Below, piece by piece: positions 35,240-44,876 of a stretch of DNA of 64,000 nt. How positions within the stretch are numbered: the stretch's first letter is position 1; each line of letters opens with the position of its first letter. A program made the position numbers and the translations under genes. Source of the stretch: Halomonas sp. (lineage in GTDB: Bacteria; Pseudomonadota; Gammaproteobacteria; Pseudomonadales; Halomonadaceae); assembly GCF_017983445.1 (NCBI RefSeq), contig NZ_JAGOBJ010000005.1, forward strand, positions 248,001 through 312,000, given 5' to 3'. Under the pieces are notes generated by a model that worked only from the letters and a program-made list of their open reading frames with translations, made no database searches and had not been told where the DNA came from.

Positions 35240-35865
35240 ACATACTCTCTTGTCTTCGCTTGCGAAGATGCAAAGCCAAGCTCGATAAGAGCATCTTTCC
35301 AGAACAGCAGCATGTCGCGGTAAAGCTCAGGGTCGTCACGCCATATGCTCTGCGCGCCCATGCCACGCATCATGCAGAGCGTGGCGTTCAGAGCGACGCG
35401 ATTTTGTCGTGACGTGTGCCTGGAGCTTGCCACAAGCTGCTCCCAGATTGTCTCTAAAGAACTATTGAACCTGGCCGCAAGGGGGATAAGCACTTTCATG
35501 ATGTCGGGGTCGGTACGGGCAGTGGTCAAATACTCCAACGTCACCATGTACAGATCCCCTTTGAAGTGCTCGTGCAATACTCTCAACAGGCTATCGAAAT
35601 CAAAATTACCCTCTTGCACGCTGACTGCCAGTTGGCGAACGCTCTCAACCTCTTGGTTAAGCAGATCCTCCAGAGCTGACTGCATCAAAAGCGTTTTGGA
35701 CGGATAGTGATGAACCAAAGCCCCACGAGACACACCGGCCTGACGAGCGACATCAACTGTTGAAGTGGCACGAATTCCCTTGGCAAGAACGCATTCGATC
35801 GTTGCCTGCATCACGCGAGCTTGAGTGTTGCGTGAGCGCTCTTCCTGATTTTGTCGCTTCGTCAT
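35236..35865 (-). CDS. TetR-family regulator within the TRAP operon
   Basis: The 209-residue protein has a TetR helix-turn-helix (about 18-65; IECVLAKGIRATSTVDVARQAGVSRGALVHHYPSK) followed by a helical effector domain. The operon position between dctP and dctQ, with a four-base overlap with dctQ, points to local control of the transporter by its solute. Ligand and operator were not identified. Confidence 0.9.
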   Translation of the reverse strand: MTKRQNQEERSRNTQARVMQATIECVLAKGIRATSTVDVARQAGVSRGALVHHYPSKTLLMQSALEDLLNQEVESVRQLAVSVQEGNFDFDSLLRVLHEHFKGDLYMVTLEYLTTARTDPDIMKVLIPLAARFNSSLETIWEQLVASSRHTSRQNRVALNATLCMMRGMGAQSIWRDDPELYRDMLLFWKDALIELGFASSQAKTREYV

Positions 35866-35927
35866 ACCGGTCCCTATTTTTATTGCATTAACGTTGGCTG
35901 CCTAGCAGGCATACAGAGTACGTTAAA

Positions 35928-37064
35928 TTAATAAATGCCGTAATCAGCGGGAAGTTTGCTGTAAATTTCATCCATCGCTAACTGAGCCAAGGCCTCTTCG
36001 TCACTGCGATCAACGCCTTCAAGCAGCGCTTGCCACTTCTCATAGGTGCTTAGGAAGTCATCAATCAAGGCTTCGGGGTCTTCCACACCATACTCATCGC
36101 GCGCTTTGTCGTAGATGTTGGCAAGTGCTTGCTCGCGGAACGCGACCACTGATTCCATGAGGTCGGTTTCCGGCTCATAAACGTTGTTACCGAGCTCTTT
36201 GGCCTCTTCGATAGCAGACTTTGAAGCGCTAATGAATTGCACAATCATGCGCGTCATGGCTTGGGCCGTAGCTTGCTTGAAAACATCACGCTGCGCGTCA
36301 TCAAGGCCTGACCAAAACTCTTCGTTAAAGCCCCACTGAGGGCCAGACCAGTACATGCCTGTAGGCAGAAGCGTTGTGTGTTTGGCCACTTCCCAGAGAG
36401 AGCGATCAATAAGATCGTTAGCCGCGTTGGTGGCACAATCCAGTGATCCGCGGTCAAGGCCGCTATACATTTCGCTAGAAGGAACATTCACGGGGGTACC
36501 GCCCGCTTGTTCTACCCAGGCAGATACCGTTGAACCTGCGGTGCGGATACGCTTGCCGCGCAGTTCTTCAAGATTACGCACCGGCTCCCGACAAAACATC
36601 ATGTACGGCGGGGTGCTATAAGCGCCAAGATAAACGATATTCAAGTCTTCCCATTCGGCTAGCTGAATAGGATTGTTCAGACTAAAGTCGGTAACAGCTA
36701 GTATGCTGGCTAAAGGGTCATCATAGTTAAACCCCAGCTCCTGAACCGCATTAGCAACCGGCATCTCAGAAGGTGTGTAAATAGCAGCATGGTGTGCTAC
36801 CTGCACAATATTATCCTGAATACCCTGCAAATTAGCGCGCGGCGCTAGTAGTACAGTACCCGTATAAACCTCAGGCTGTAGCTCCCCATCAGAAAGCTCT
36901 TTAACCATCTCAGCCCATTCGATATAGCCATAACGAGAGTGAGGGTGCTGTTGGTCGTAAAACGAATTCGCAATAAAAGAAGTTGCCGCTTGAGCGGAAG
37001 TAGCAAACGCAGGTAACGCAAGAGAAGCGACAGCCAGAGTGAGTGCATTGCGGTTGAAGTTCAT
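35928..37064 (-). CDS. dctP: TRAP transporter solute-binding protein (DctP)
   Basis: The 378-residue periplasmic protein has a signal peptide (residues 1-27; ends SAQAA) and DctP-family features: YIEWAEMVKELSDGELQPEVYTGTVL, REPVRNLEELRGKRIRTAG with the ligand-binding Arg, and later YSGLDRGSLDCATNAANDL. It is first in the minus-strand operon dctP-tetR-dctQ-dctM-amidohydrolase. Length and the Cys-containing solute region differ from the C4-dicarboxylate type, so the ligand is more likely another carboxylate or amide. Confidence 0.92.
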   Translation of the reverse strand: MNFNRNALTLAVASLALPAFATSAQAATSFIANSFYDQQHPHSRYGYIEWAEMVKELSDGELQPEVYTGTVLLAPRANLQGIQDNIVQVAHHAAIYTPSEMPVANAVQELGFNYDDPLASILAVTDFSLNNPIQLAEWEDLNIVYLGAYSTPPYMMFCREPVRNLEELRGKRIRTAGSTVSAWVEQAGGTPVNVPSSEMYSGLDRGSLDCATNAANDLIDRSLWEVAKHTTLLPTGMYWSGPQWGFNEEFWSGLDDAQRDVFKQATAQAMTRMIVQFISASKSAIEEAKELGNNVYEPETDLMESVVAFREQALANIYDKARDEYGVEDPEALIDDFLSTYEKWQALLEGVDRSDEEALAQLAMDEIYSKLPADYGIY

Positions 37065-37230
37065 ATTGTATTATCCCCGAACCGAATAAATCGGCAGTTT
37101 TTTAGTGTTATGTTATTTCATTTAATCGTGGCGGCATACTCTCTTCTAGCGTATGCACACTATTCAATTTAAACTTCAAAAAATATAAAAACAAGCAGGT
37201 CTGTTTGTTTTTATATGAAGCGTACAGAAG

Positions 37231-37968
37231 ATGGTGAGTAACCTTATGAAAGAAGATAAGAATAAAATAAAATTGGACATGGCTGGCACATGGAGAGGAA
37301 TTCTCATGATGCTCCCCTTGGCGGCCTTCACTACCGCATTTGGTTTAGCCTTTGGTGTAGCTGCTTCACATGAGGGTGTCACTCATTGGGAAGCGATGTT
37401 AATGAGTGTGCTTGTCTTTGCTGCTCCGTCGCAATTTGCAGCGCTTGAGCTATGGCAGACGCCACTACCCATGCTGGCACTAGCGGCGACTACCCTCACG
37501 ATCCATACCCGACATGTCTTAATGAGCGCGTCCTTATACCCTTGGCTCAAGGCATTACCTTTGCGTCAACAATTCGCCGTTATATTCATGCTGACAGATT
37601 CAAATTGGGCGATGGCGTTAGGTGAATATCATCGCGGCGAGCGTAATATCGGCATTCTTTTAGGTGGGGGTATTGCGCTATGGGCCGCCTGGGTAGTGGG
37701 GACTGGCTTAGGGTTAGCATTTGGGGGTGGGATTAATCAACCTGAGCGCTTCGGCCTTGACGTGATTATGTTATGTTTTCTACTGGTCATCGTAATAGGG
37801 GGAAACCCGAAGGTGATGATGGTGCTTCCATGGCTGGCAGCCGCCATCAGTGCCTTGTTGGCGTATTGGTGGCTGCCTCCCTATCTGCATGTAATGGTAG
37901 GTGCCTTAACGGGAGGAACAGTCGCCATCTTATTACCCAAACGCTGGTATAAGACAGGGGCATCATGA
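37231..37968 (+). CDS. azlC: AzlC-family branched-chain amino acid exporter, large subunit
   Basis: This 245-residue inner-membrane protein of about seven hydrophobic segments has the AzlC pattern LPLAAFTTAFGLAFGVAASHEG, VFAAPSQFAALELW and NLRH-like TIHTRHVLMSASLYPWL. Together with AzlD it exports branched-chain or related amino acids. The start could be ATG 37231 or ATG 37246 (MKEDKNKIKL). azlD overlaps by four bases. Confidence 0.9.
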   Translation: MVSNLMKEDKNKIKLDMAGTWRGILMMLPLAAFTTAFGLAFGVAASHEGVTHWEAMLMSVLVFAAPSQFAALELWQTPLPMLALAATTLTIHTRHVLMSASLYPWLKALPLRQQFAVIFMLTDSNWAMALGEYHRGERNIGILLGGGIALWAAWVVGTGLGLAFGGGINQPERFGLDVIMLCFLLVIVIGGNPKVMMVLPWLAAAISALLAYWWLPPYLHVMVGALTGGTVAILLPKRWYKTGAS

Positions 37969-38279
37969 GTTCAATCCCAGTGTGGCAGTCGTTATCAGCC
38001 ATTATGTTAATGGCAGTAATCAGCTATGGATCTCGCGTGCTGGGGCTGCTAATTATGGCGCGTGTACCATTAAGTCCTAACGTTCAGCTTTTTATTAATG
38101 CCATGTCTAGCTCAGTACTTATTGCGATTATAACGCCAATCATTGTGCATGGTGACGGCGGCACTCGCCTCGCCGCTATCATGGCAGGCATGGTGGCGAT
38201 TATCCTAAAAAGTCCATTAGCATCAATTGCAATAGGCATCATATGCGCAGCAGGCTGGCGTTGGTGGTTTGTTTCATGA
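37965..38279 (+). CDS. azlD: AzlD-family branched-chain amino acid transport subunit
   Basis: This 104-residue protein of three to four membrane helices has AzlD signatures (SYGSRVLGLLIMAR, INAMSSSVLIAIITP, MAGMVAIILKSPLASIAIGI). It is the small partner of AzlC and starts inside the azlC stop (ATGA). The 211 AT-rich bases after it contain no further gene that I can support. Confidence 0.9.
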   Translation: MSSIPVWQSLSAIMLMAVISYGSRVLGLLIMARVPLSPNVQLFINAMSSSVLIAIITPIIVHGDGGTRLAAIMAGMVAIILKSPLASIAIGIICAAGWRWWFVS

Positions 38280-38490
38280 AAACATTTAAAATAAAACAGC
38301 CATTAATTTTTCTTAAAATTATATTAGAAAAATAATATTTTATTTAAACTATTGAAGTTTTATATAGATGCATCAAAAAAAGACTAATCAAAATTATGAA
38401 AAATATAACAAAATACAACATCTGCCCTGATAATTGCTTATCAAGGCGATGAAGACATACCGTTATACTAAGAGTTATTATATCGATTGA

Positions 38491-38961
38491 TTAACGATCA
38501 CGAATGACAATCGGCCCAATGGGCGCAACATTAGGCATAAACAGCATGACTTCATTAACGTCGTGCATAGGAGCGACGAAATCGGCTTTCCAGGTGCCCA
38601 CACGTGGGTTCTTTTCTGGCTCGTAGTTAAAGCTAAGATGCAGGCTATCGGGTGCGACCACGCCACCATTTTCACGTAACAGCGAGAACGATTGATCGCC
38701 GAATTCGGCGTAGATCTGTCCATCAATGCGCTCTAGCGGAATGTCTTCGTAAATAAGTTCGCCGGAATAACCGGGGTAGTCGGTCACAAAGCGCACCTCA
38801 ATATGCAAAACGCCATCCTTGCGCACGGCCTTGTACGGCTCTGCATAGGCGTGACCACTGGCAGTGGGCGCCTGCTCAGCGTTGAGGGCAAGGGCCGGGC
38901 TGATAGCCGCTGCCGCAAGCGTTAGAAAAGAAAGGCTTAAAAAAGTGGTTCGAAGCTTCAT
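38491..38961 (-). CDS. Secreted protein of unknown function
   Basis: The 156-residue protein has a Sec signal peptide (about 1-26, SPALALNAEQ) and a predicted beta-rich mature part (VLHIEVRFVTDYPGYSGELIYEDIPLE, LHLSFNYEPEKNPRVGTWKADF). I do not recognise the family. It is rich in Asp and Glu, as expected for an exported halophile protein. It lies 87 bp downstream of the alkaline phosphatase gene on the same strand. Confidence 0.7.
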   Translation of the reverse strand: MKLRTTFLSLSFLTLAAAAISPALALNAEQAPTASGHAYAEPYKAVRKDGVLHIEVRFVTDYPGYSGELIYEDIPLERIDGQIYAEFGDQSFSLLRENGGVVAPDSLHLSFNYEPEKNPRVGTWKADFVAPMHDVNEVMLFMPNVAPIGPIVIRDR

Positions 38962-39048
38962 AACTGGCTCTATTCAAAAGTTTCGTAAGTGTCTAACGGA
39001 ATAGAGCCGCCCGAAGGCGGCTCTTGGATAATTGCAGTACGTGAGTAT

Positions 39049-40494
39049 TTACTCGGCGTCGATACCAAAGGCATTCATGCCCGCGCGGAATACGTCGGTG
39101 TTGTCGATCCAGTAGTGGCTGTCTTCATCCACTTCGTAGCGGGAGAGGCCGTCTTCTTGCTGAGCGATGTCATAAAAGAACTCGGCACCTGCACCATGAG
39201 CATACAGCGGCACCAGCTCACGCGTGTGGGTATCGGAATGCCAACGTACCAGGGGTAGCGCACCGGCCCCCTGATTAACGATCGGGCTGTAGGCATTCAC
39301 GTCAGAGTCAGGGCCTTGCAGCAGGCCGTTGCCGTGATCGGTGGTAACAATGATCAACGTATCGTCCCAGGAGCTGTTGTTTTCTACCCACTCAACAGCC
39401 GCTTCAACGGCTTCGTTGAAGTCGATCTGCTCTTCGACAATACGCGGCAGGTTGTTGGCGTGAGCGGCCCAGTCGACGGCGCCACCCTCCACCATCAAGA
39501 AGAAGCCGTTGTCGTTACCGTTTTCACTGGCGTTCAGCACATTCAAAGCAGCGCCTGTTAACGTGGCAAGGCTCGGTGATGTATCAAGTAGATTGCCGCC
39601 CGTCACGCCGGGACGACTGTATTGCAGGGTCTGAATATTCTGCACCAGGCCCAATACTTTGCCTTTGGGTAGATCCAGCTCACCGGCCGCCAATGCTTCA
39701 AAGTCTTCCTTGCTTTCGATAAAAGCGTAATCCGTTTCGCCGCTCATCAAGCGTTGGTAGTACTCTTCGCCACCAATGAAACGGAAATTACTCTCACCGG
39801 GGTTATCGACACGCTCGCCTGCCGCATCGTAATAAGGGTGGCCTGTACCGATAGCCACAGTGGCAAGGCCCGAATCAACGATTTCGCGACCAATCGCGCT
39901 ATAGTCGTTGCGGCTTACGTTATGGGCCAGGAAACCGGCCGGGGTGGCATGAGAAATCTGCACTGAAGAGACAACGCCTAATGCCCGGCCGCTCTCGACG
40001 GTGTATTCACCGATGTGCTTGAGCGACTCATCGTCGTTGGACCAGTTGATAGCGTTATTGTAGGACTTCTGACCAGAGGCCAGCGCGGTTGCTGCCGCGG
40101 CGCTGTCGGTGTAATCAGCACGGGCGTAGTCGTAACCGGCAAAGTAGCCCTTGTAGTTACCCAGGCTACCTTCGTAAACGGTGTCCACTGCCTCGTTGTT
40201 CCAAAGCTTTGCTGGCTCAAACGTGACCGTACCGTCGTCGCTCTTGGTGGGCGTGTTGGAAGTATTCAGCGGATGAGTGGCCATGAATAGCTGTACATCA
40301 AACTCATCATAAACTTCGTGGCCCAGTGCACCGTGGCGGAAGTAGCTTGCCGCGCGGAACGTCTCGATACCGGTACCGTCGGTGATCATTAAAATAACGT
40401 TTTTAGCTGTATCTTCCTGCGCTAATGCTGGCGTGATCATTACCGATGCCAGTGCTAACGTGAGTGCATTTCGCTTAAAATTCTTCATTTTCAT
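39049..40494 (-). CDS. Secreted alkaline phosphatase (PhoA family)
   Basis: The 481-residue periplasmic or secreted enzyme has a signal peptide ending ALAQE. Alkaline phosphatase motifs are present: metal-site Asp in LMITDGTGIETFRAASYF, the nucleophilic Ser in TDSAAAATALASGQKSYNNAI, VVSSVQISHATPAGFLAHN, and zinc ligands in VEGGAVDWAAHANN and IVTTDHGNG, with a late His in RWHSDTHTRELVPLYAHG. It releases phosphate from organic esters. The mature protein is strongly acidic, a halophile adaptation. A Pho box was looked for but not convincingly found. Confidence 0.93.
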   Translation of the reverse strand: MKMKNFKRNALTLALASVMITPALAQEDTAKNVILMITDGTGIETFRAASYFRHGALGHEVYDEFDVQLFMATHPLNTSNTPTKSDDGTVTFEPAKLWNNEAVDTVYEGSLGNYKGYFAGYDYARADYTDSAAAATALASGQKSYNNAINWSNDDESLKHIGEYTVESGRALGVVSSVQISHATPAGFLAHNVSRNDYSAIGREIVDSGLATVAIGTGHPYYDAAGERVDNPGESNFRFIGGEEYYQRLMSGETDYAFIESKEDFEALAAGELDLPKGKVLGLVQNIQTLQYSRPGVTGGNLLDTSPSLATLTGAALNVLNASENGNDNGFFLMVEGGAVDWAAHANNLPRIVEEQIDFNEAVEAAVEWVENNSSWDDTLIIVTTDHGNGLLQGPDSDVNAYSPIVNQGAGALPLVRWHSDTHTRELVPLYAHGAGAEFFYDIAQQEDGLSRYEVDEDSHYWIDNTDVFRAGMNAFGIDAE

Positions 40495-40708
40495 CCCTTG
40501 GCTAAATTTAGCTAACTCGTTATTCGGCTAAGCCTAACGTTTGAAAATGTCATTTCCGTGAATCTGAAAAAATAAAATTAATTTTTGCTAATAAATAATT
40601 GGCTACTTTCTCCTTACTTAGTAACGAGTCATTCAATAACGCCCCGCATTAGCCATAACTTCTTTAATAAATCGCCCAAGGCTTGCACGTTAAGCCACAC
40701 TGAATATA

Positions 40709-40724
40709 CTGTACATATAAACAT
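40709..40724 (+). promoter_or_regulatory. Possible LexA box before the radical SAM gene
   Basis: CTGTACATATAAACAT has the CTGT-N8-ACAG layout of a LexA operator, with T instead of the last G and an AT-rich spacer. It lies 22 bp before the chosen start of the gene. One-base deviation and no second site keep this tentative. Confidence 0.4.
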
Positions 40725-40746
40725 GTTAAAAAATAGAGGCAGGCGT

Positions 40747-41832
40747 ATGGCGTTTCTCGATAAACCACCAACGCAAACCACTCTTCATAAAGGGCGTGGG
40801 GCAACTTATGATCCGCACAACCGCTTTGCGCCAACCCACAGTGTGGCGGAGGACGATGGCTGGTGGCGAGAAGAAGCCTCCACTACGCTGGTCACGGAAG
40901 TACGCGAAGAAACCAGTAAAAGCGCGCTCTCATGGAATAAATCGCCCGATCTTCCTTTTGACCGCTCACTGAACCCTTACCGTGGCTGTGAGCACGGCTG
41001 TGTTTACTGTTACGCCCGGCCCTCCCATGCCTACTGGGATCTATCGCCGGGGCTTGATTTTGAAACCAAGTTGATTGCTCGAAACGGTTTGGTGGAGCGT
41101 TTGAGCGAAGAGTTTTGCAAGCCGGGCTATGTCTGCCGCCCTATCAACCTCTCGGGCAATACCGATTGCTACCAACCGTTGGAAGCCAAGCGCCAGTTAA
41201 CGCGTCAACTGCTTGAGCTTTTGTTGGCATGCCGCCACCCGGTCACTATCGTGACCAAAAGCACCCTGGTACTGCGAGATATTGATCTGCTGGCTGAAAT
41301 GGCGGAACACCGATTGGTGCGTGTGTTTGTTAGCCTGACCAGCCTGGATGCCAATATGAAGCGCACCCTGGAACCCCGAGCGGCCTCTCCTCAGGCACGC
41401 TTAAAAGTCATCCGCGAGCTTAATACCGCAGGCATTCCTGTGGGCACACTGGTTAGCCCCATTATTCCAGGGCTTACTGACCATGAAATAGAGCGCATTC
41501 TGGAAGCTGCCAGCCGCGCAGGCGCACGAACGGCCACCTGGATGTTGCTACGCCTACCCCATGAGGTAGCGCCGCTTTTTGAAGCATGGCTTGAAGCTCA
41601 CTACCCTGAGCGAGCAGCGAAAGTGATGAGCCTGATGCGCCAATGCCGAGGCGGGAAGGCCTATGATGCCCAGTTTGGCAAACGCTTTCGCGGTGAAGGA
41701 ATTTTTGCCGATATGATCGCCCAGCGCTTTAATCGCGCCAGCCGTCAGTGGAATTTCCAGGCACGCACCGAGCAGGGGCTGAATACCCGAGACTTTCGAC
41801 CACCCCATGCCCAAGGGGATCTCTTTTATTAG
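40747..41832 (+). CDS. PA0069-family radical SAM protein (SplB-like)
   Basis: This 361-residue protein has the iron-sulfur cluster motif in NPYRGCEHGCVYCYARPSH, where three Cys bind the [4Fe-4S] cluster used with S-adenosylmethionine. Later blocks are INLSGNTDCYQPLE, CRHPVTIVTKSTL, SLTSLDANMKRTLEPRAASP and VSPIIPGLTD, the pattern of PA0069-type Rv2578c-like proteins related to spore photoproduct lyase. The exact reaction is unknown. The frame is open from 40585, but homology starts at MAFLDKPPTQ (ATG 40747). The gene is monocistronic. Confidence 0.9.
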   Translation: MAFLDKPPTQTTLHKGRGATYDPHNRFAPTHSVAEDDGWWREEASTTLVTEVREETSKSALSWNKSPDLPFDRSLNPYRGCEHGCVYCYARPSHAYWDLSPGLDFETKLIARNGLVERLSEEFCKPGYVCRPINLSGNTDCYQPLEAKRQLTRQLLELLLACRHPVTIVTKSTLVLRDIDLLAEMAEHRLVRVFVSLTSLDANMKRTLEPRAASPQARLKVIRELNTAGIPVGTLVSPIIPGLTDHEIERILEAASRAGARTATWMLLRLPHEVAPLFEAWLEAHYPERAAKVMSLMRQCRGGKAYDAQFGKRFRGEGIFADMIAQRFNRASRQWNFQARTEQGLNTRDFRPPHAQGDLFY

Positions 41833-41927
41833 TGGCTATAGAAAAGCATCTGCCAAGTCTTCCCAGGAGAGAAAGTACTCAGCAAATGCTTAAAGAGTGA
41901 TGGTTAACAGCTTGCTTTATGCAAATA

Positions 41928-42158
41928 CTATTTGCGCCGGTCGCGTAGCTCGTTAAGTACCAGTGCGAAAAAACCTCGAATCTCGTCTAACTTCGGGCGC
42001 GCCTCTTCAATTAGCGTATCGAAAGGCTCTAGCTCACGCTCCTGGGCTTCTCTTTCAGCCAGCTCATCTCTTATTTCTTCAATAAGCTCAGCTGAATCAT
42101 CCAGCATAGACTTAAGCTCAGCGGTCGATGTCGAAACGATCTTGTGTTGAGTGGTCAT
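41928..42158 (-). CDS. Small coiled-coil protein next to the Na/Pi transporter
   Basis: The 76-residue acidic protein is largely helical with heptad-like spacing (LKSMLDDSAELIEEIRDELAEREAQERELE, then EARPKLDEIRGFFALVLNEL). There is no signal peptide or membrane segment. It begins 10 bp after the transporter stop on the same strand, so it is co-transcribed and may help regulate it. The family is unknown to me. Confidence 0.6.
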   Translation of the reverse strand: MTTQHKIVSTSTAELKSMLDDSAELIEEIRDELAEREAQERELEPFDTLIEEARPKLDEIRGFFALVLNELRDRRK

Positions 42159-42168
42159 GGGTTTTACC

Positions 42169-43356
42169 TCAAAGCAGCGTAGTGAACGCGATCAGGATGG
42201 CCGGTATTAATATAAATACACCTAATACCCAAGCGGCCGCCAAGGCCTTTCTCTCCGAAGCCACACGGCCTAACCATTCAGCGCCTTTAACAGGTAGCGG
42301 GCGAAGAAACGGCAGCCCAAAGATCACCAGCACCGCGAAGCAGTTAAACATCAAGTGAACCAGCGCAATCTCGAGGGCAAGTATGGCCGTTGCTCCGGTA
42401 ATCGCGGTGGCGGCAAGCAGCGCTGTAAACGTTGTGCCGATGTTCGTGCCCAATGTAAATGGATAAATCTGGCGTAACGAGAATGCACCTGAACCCGCCA
42501 ACGGCACCATCAAACTTGTAGTAGTGGAAGAAGATTGGACTAAAAACGTAACCATGGCGCCGGAGGCAATCCCGGTGACGGGGCCGCGTCCAATGGCATT
42601 ATGCATAATGTTTTTTGCCCGCCCGACCATCAGTGTTCTAAGCAGCGTTCCAATGTAGCGAATCGCTAAAAAGATGACGACGATGCCAAAAATAATCATG
42701 GCCACTCCACCGGCCATAGTTGGCAGGTTCATGGCCACACTTTCAACCGAAGAAGTAATCGGTTTTGTTGCCATACCGACAATATTGATACTCCCCATGG
42801 AAAGATCGGCGTCGCCGTAAAACAGAAATGCCGTAGCATGCGCTAGCTTTTCCAGGGGATGAAAGATAAGTTCGATAGGCAGGAAAATAGCGACCGCCAG
42901 CAAATTAAAAAAGTCATGTACCGTTGCTGCGGAAAACGCGCGCCGAAACTCGGCTTTATCGCGCACATGACCAAGGCTTACCAGCGTATTGGTGACCGTT
43001 GTGCCGATATTCGCGCCCATGATCATGGGCACCGCGGTGGCAACCGGCAGCCCACCGGCTACGAACGCTACAATAACTGAAGTAACGGTAGAAGAAGACT
43101 GAATCAATGCCGTGGCGACAATCCCGATCATAAGTCCAACAAAAGGATTGGTCGCAAACTCAAACAGCTGCTGGGCGTGATCACCGGCGGCAATTTTAAA
43201 CCCATTGCCAATAATCGATACTGCACAAATCAGGAAATACACCAGCAAGGCAAGCGTAAGCCACTGCCTTAGCGTGCCTTTGCGGTTTACCTTTACCCTC
43301 CCCCTCTGGCTACTAGGTAACACCTCTTGCACAGCACTATTAATAGGTTCGGCCAT
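42169..43356 (-). CDS. Na/Pi cotransporter family protein (NptA/PhoU-less type)
   Basis: The 395-residue inner-membrane protein has two inverted repeats with the family QSSS signature: ALIQSSSTVTSVIVAF near residue 85 and TFLVQSSSTTTSLMVPL near residue 275. Each is followed by an ANIGTTVTNT or TNIGTTFTAL motif. These motifs form the sodium and phosphate site of type II Na/Pi carriers. No C-terminal PhoU domain is present, so it is the short form. It may take up or export phosphate. Confidence 0.93.
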   Translation of the reverse strand: MAEPINSAVQEVLPSSQRGRVKVNRKGTLRQWLTLALLVYFLICAVSIIGNGFKIAAGDHAQQLFEFATNPFVGLMIGIVATALIQSSSTVTSVIVAFVAGGLPVATAVPMIMGANIGTTVTNTLVSLGHVRDKAEFRRAFSAATVHDFFNLLAVAIFLPIELIFHPLEKLAHATAFLFYGDADLSMGSINIVGMATKPITSSVESVAMNLPTMAGGVAMIIFGIVVIFLAIRYIGTLLRTLMVGRAKNIMHNAIGRGPVTGIASGAMVTFLVQSSSTTTSLMVPLAGSGAFSLRQIYPFTLGTNIGTTFTALLAATAITGATAILALEIALVHLMFNCFAVLVIFGLPFLRPLPVKGAEWLGRVASERKALAAAWVLGVFILIPAILIAFTTLL

Positions 43357-43489
43357 TTTGTCACACCCTCTTGGAAGGAAGAACGCCCTGATGCCAAGCT
43401 ACTCCTTCAAAGAATGGCGGTTATAGGTGACACAGGCGTGACAGCTGCGTGGCACTATGGTGTTAGGACGAATAATGGCGGCTAAGCGA

Positions 43490-43518
43490 GAATGCCGCTC
43501 ATTCCTGAAGCGGCATTC
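43490..43518. other. Stem-loop after tyrS
   Basis: GAATGCCGCT (43490-43499) pairs perfectly with 43509-43518 around a nine-base loop, 10 bp beyond the tyrS stop on the minus strand. No T-run follows; it probably acts as a weak terminator or 3' end stabiliser. Confidence 0.5.
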
Positions 43519-43527
43519 CACATATAG

Positions 43528-44811
43528 CTACCCGCGCTTGAACAGACGAAAGTGCTTTTTACCTTTTTGCACGATCCAGTATTGATCGAAAAGCGCAAAC
43601 GCCTGGCTAAGCGGTCCTTGCTCGGCGCGTTCGCCATTAATGCGCACGGCGTTCTGGTCAATCAATTCACGGGCCTGGCGCTTGGATGAGGCGAGCTCGC
43701 TTGCCACCATGGCCTCTTCCAGGGTCTGCTCAAACGCTACGTCCTGGCAGCGCAGCCCATCGAGTTCAAGCTGCTGTAGCTCGCTGCGAGAGAGAGCAGC
43801 CACTTCACCACTGAACAGCGCTTGGGAAATGCGCTGGGCGGCCGCCAGCCCCTCCTCGCCATGCACAAAGCGGGTAATGGTTTCGGCAAGCACGCGTTGC
43901 GCCTGAGGCTTGCCAGAGGCCTGCTTGTCTGCTGCTTCAATTGCGTCGATTTCATCGCAATCGATAAACGTGTAGTAGCGTAAAAAGCGGTAAACATCGG
44001 CATCATCTGTATTCAGCCAGAACTGATAAAACTGATAGGACGAGGTCTGTTCTGGGTCGAGCCATACCGTACCGCTTTCCGTTTTACCAAACTTGGTACC
44101 GTTGGATTTAGTAATTAACGGCAGCGTCATGCCGAATACCTGCTCGCCGTTCAGGCGGCGAGTGAGGTCGATACCACTAACGATATTGCCCCACTGGTCG
44201 TTGCCACCCACTTGTAGCCGGCAGCCCAACGTCTTGTTGAGGTGGGCAAAATCATAGGATTGCAGCAGCGCATAGCTAAATTCAGTAAATGACATGCCTT
44301 GGTCAGGCCGCTCAAGGCGCTGACGAACGGATTCCCGGTTAATCATGGCGTTCATTGAGAAGTGTTTGCCCACATCGCGAAAGAAGTCGATCACGTTGAT
44401 CTGGCCGATCCACTCTGCGTTATTAACGGCTTTCAAAGGCGCGTCGAGGTGAGGAGCCATCAACCAATAAATCTGTTCTCTTAGGGCGTTAACCCAGCCC
44501 TCAACCGTTTCGGGTGAGTTAAGCAAACGCTCAGTCGCTTTGAAACTAGGATCGCCAATCATGCCGGTGGCGCCGCCTACCAGTGCCACACCATGATGCC
44601 CCGCATCCTGAAAGCGTTTGAGCATCAATAAGGGCACCAAATGGCCGATATGCAGGCTACCCGCCGTGGGGTCGAAACCGCAGTAAACGGTCTGCGGTGA
44701 CTCAAGCAGAGCCTGAAGTTCATCCAGGTGAGTTGTCTGCGCAATCAAGCCACGCCGTTCAAGGTCGTGAAGCAATGCCTGTGCGGTCATCATGTTCGCC
44801 TTTATAGCCAT
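43528..44811 (-). CDS. tyrS: Tyrosyl-tRNA synthetase
   Basis: The 427-residue class Ic synthetase charges tRNA-Tyr. It has the HIGH-type motif in [28 protein letters not shown], tyrosine-site residues in [10 protein letters not shown] and GGNDQWGNI, the KMSKS-like KFGKTESG, and a C-terminal S4 RNA-binding domain ([20 protein letters not shown]). It has the length and insertions of the E. coli-type TyrS. ATG 44811 or the in-frame ATGs 15-18 bases later may be used. Confidence 0.96.
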   Translation of the reverse strand: MAIKANMMTAQALLHDLERRGLIAQTTHLDELQALLESPQTVYCGFDPTAGSLHIGHLVPLLMLKRFQDAGHHGVALVGGATGMIGDPSFKATERLLNSPETVEGWVNALREQIYWLMAPHLDAPLKAVNNAEWIGQINVIDFFRDVGKHFSMNAMINRESVRQRLERPDQGMSFTEFSYALLQSYDFAHLNKTLGCRLQVGGNDQWGNIVSGIDLTRRLNGEQVFGMTLPLITKSNGTKFGKTESGTVWLDPEQTSSYQFYQFWLNTDDADVYRFLRYYTFIDCDEIDAIEAADKQASGKPQAQRVLAETITRFVHGEEGLAAAQRISQALFSGEVAALSRSELQQLELDGLRCQDVAFEQTLEEAMVASELASSKRQARELIDQNAVRINGERAEQGPLSQAFALFDQYWIVQKGKKHFRLFKRG

Positions 44812-44876
44812 TAGAAAAGATGGCCATAGGCTAAAAGTTAGCGGCGCAATCAGCGATATCCCTAAAGGGATAGAAA

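Noticed and set aside
40495-40570. Pho box before the alkaline phosphatase gene
   Set aside because: Only one partial TGTCAT-like half site (minus strand GTCAC/TGACAT mix) is visible; two properly spaced heptamers are not present.
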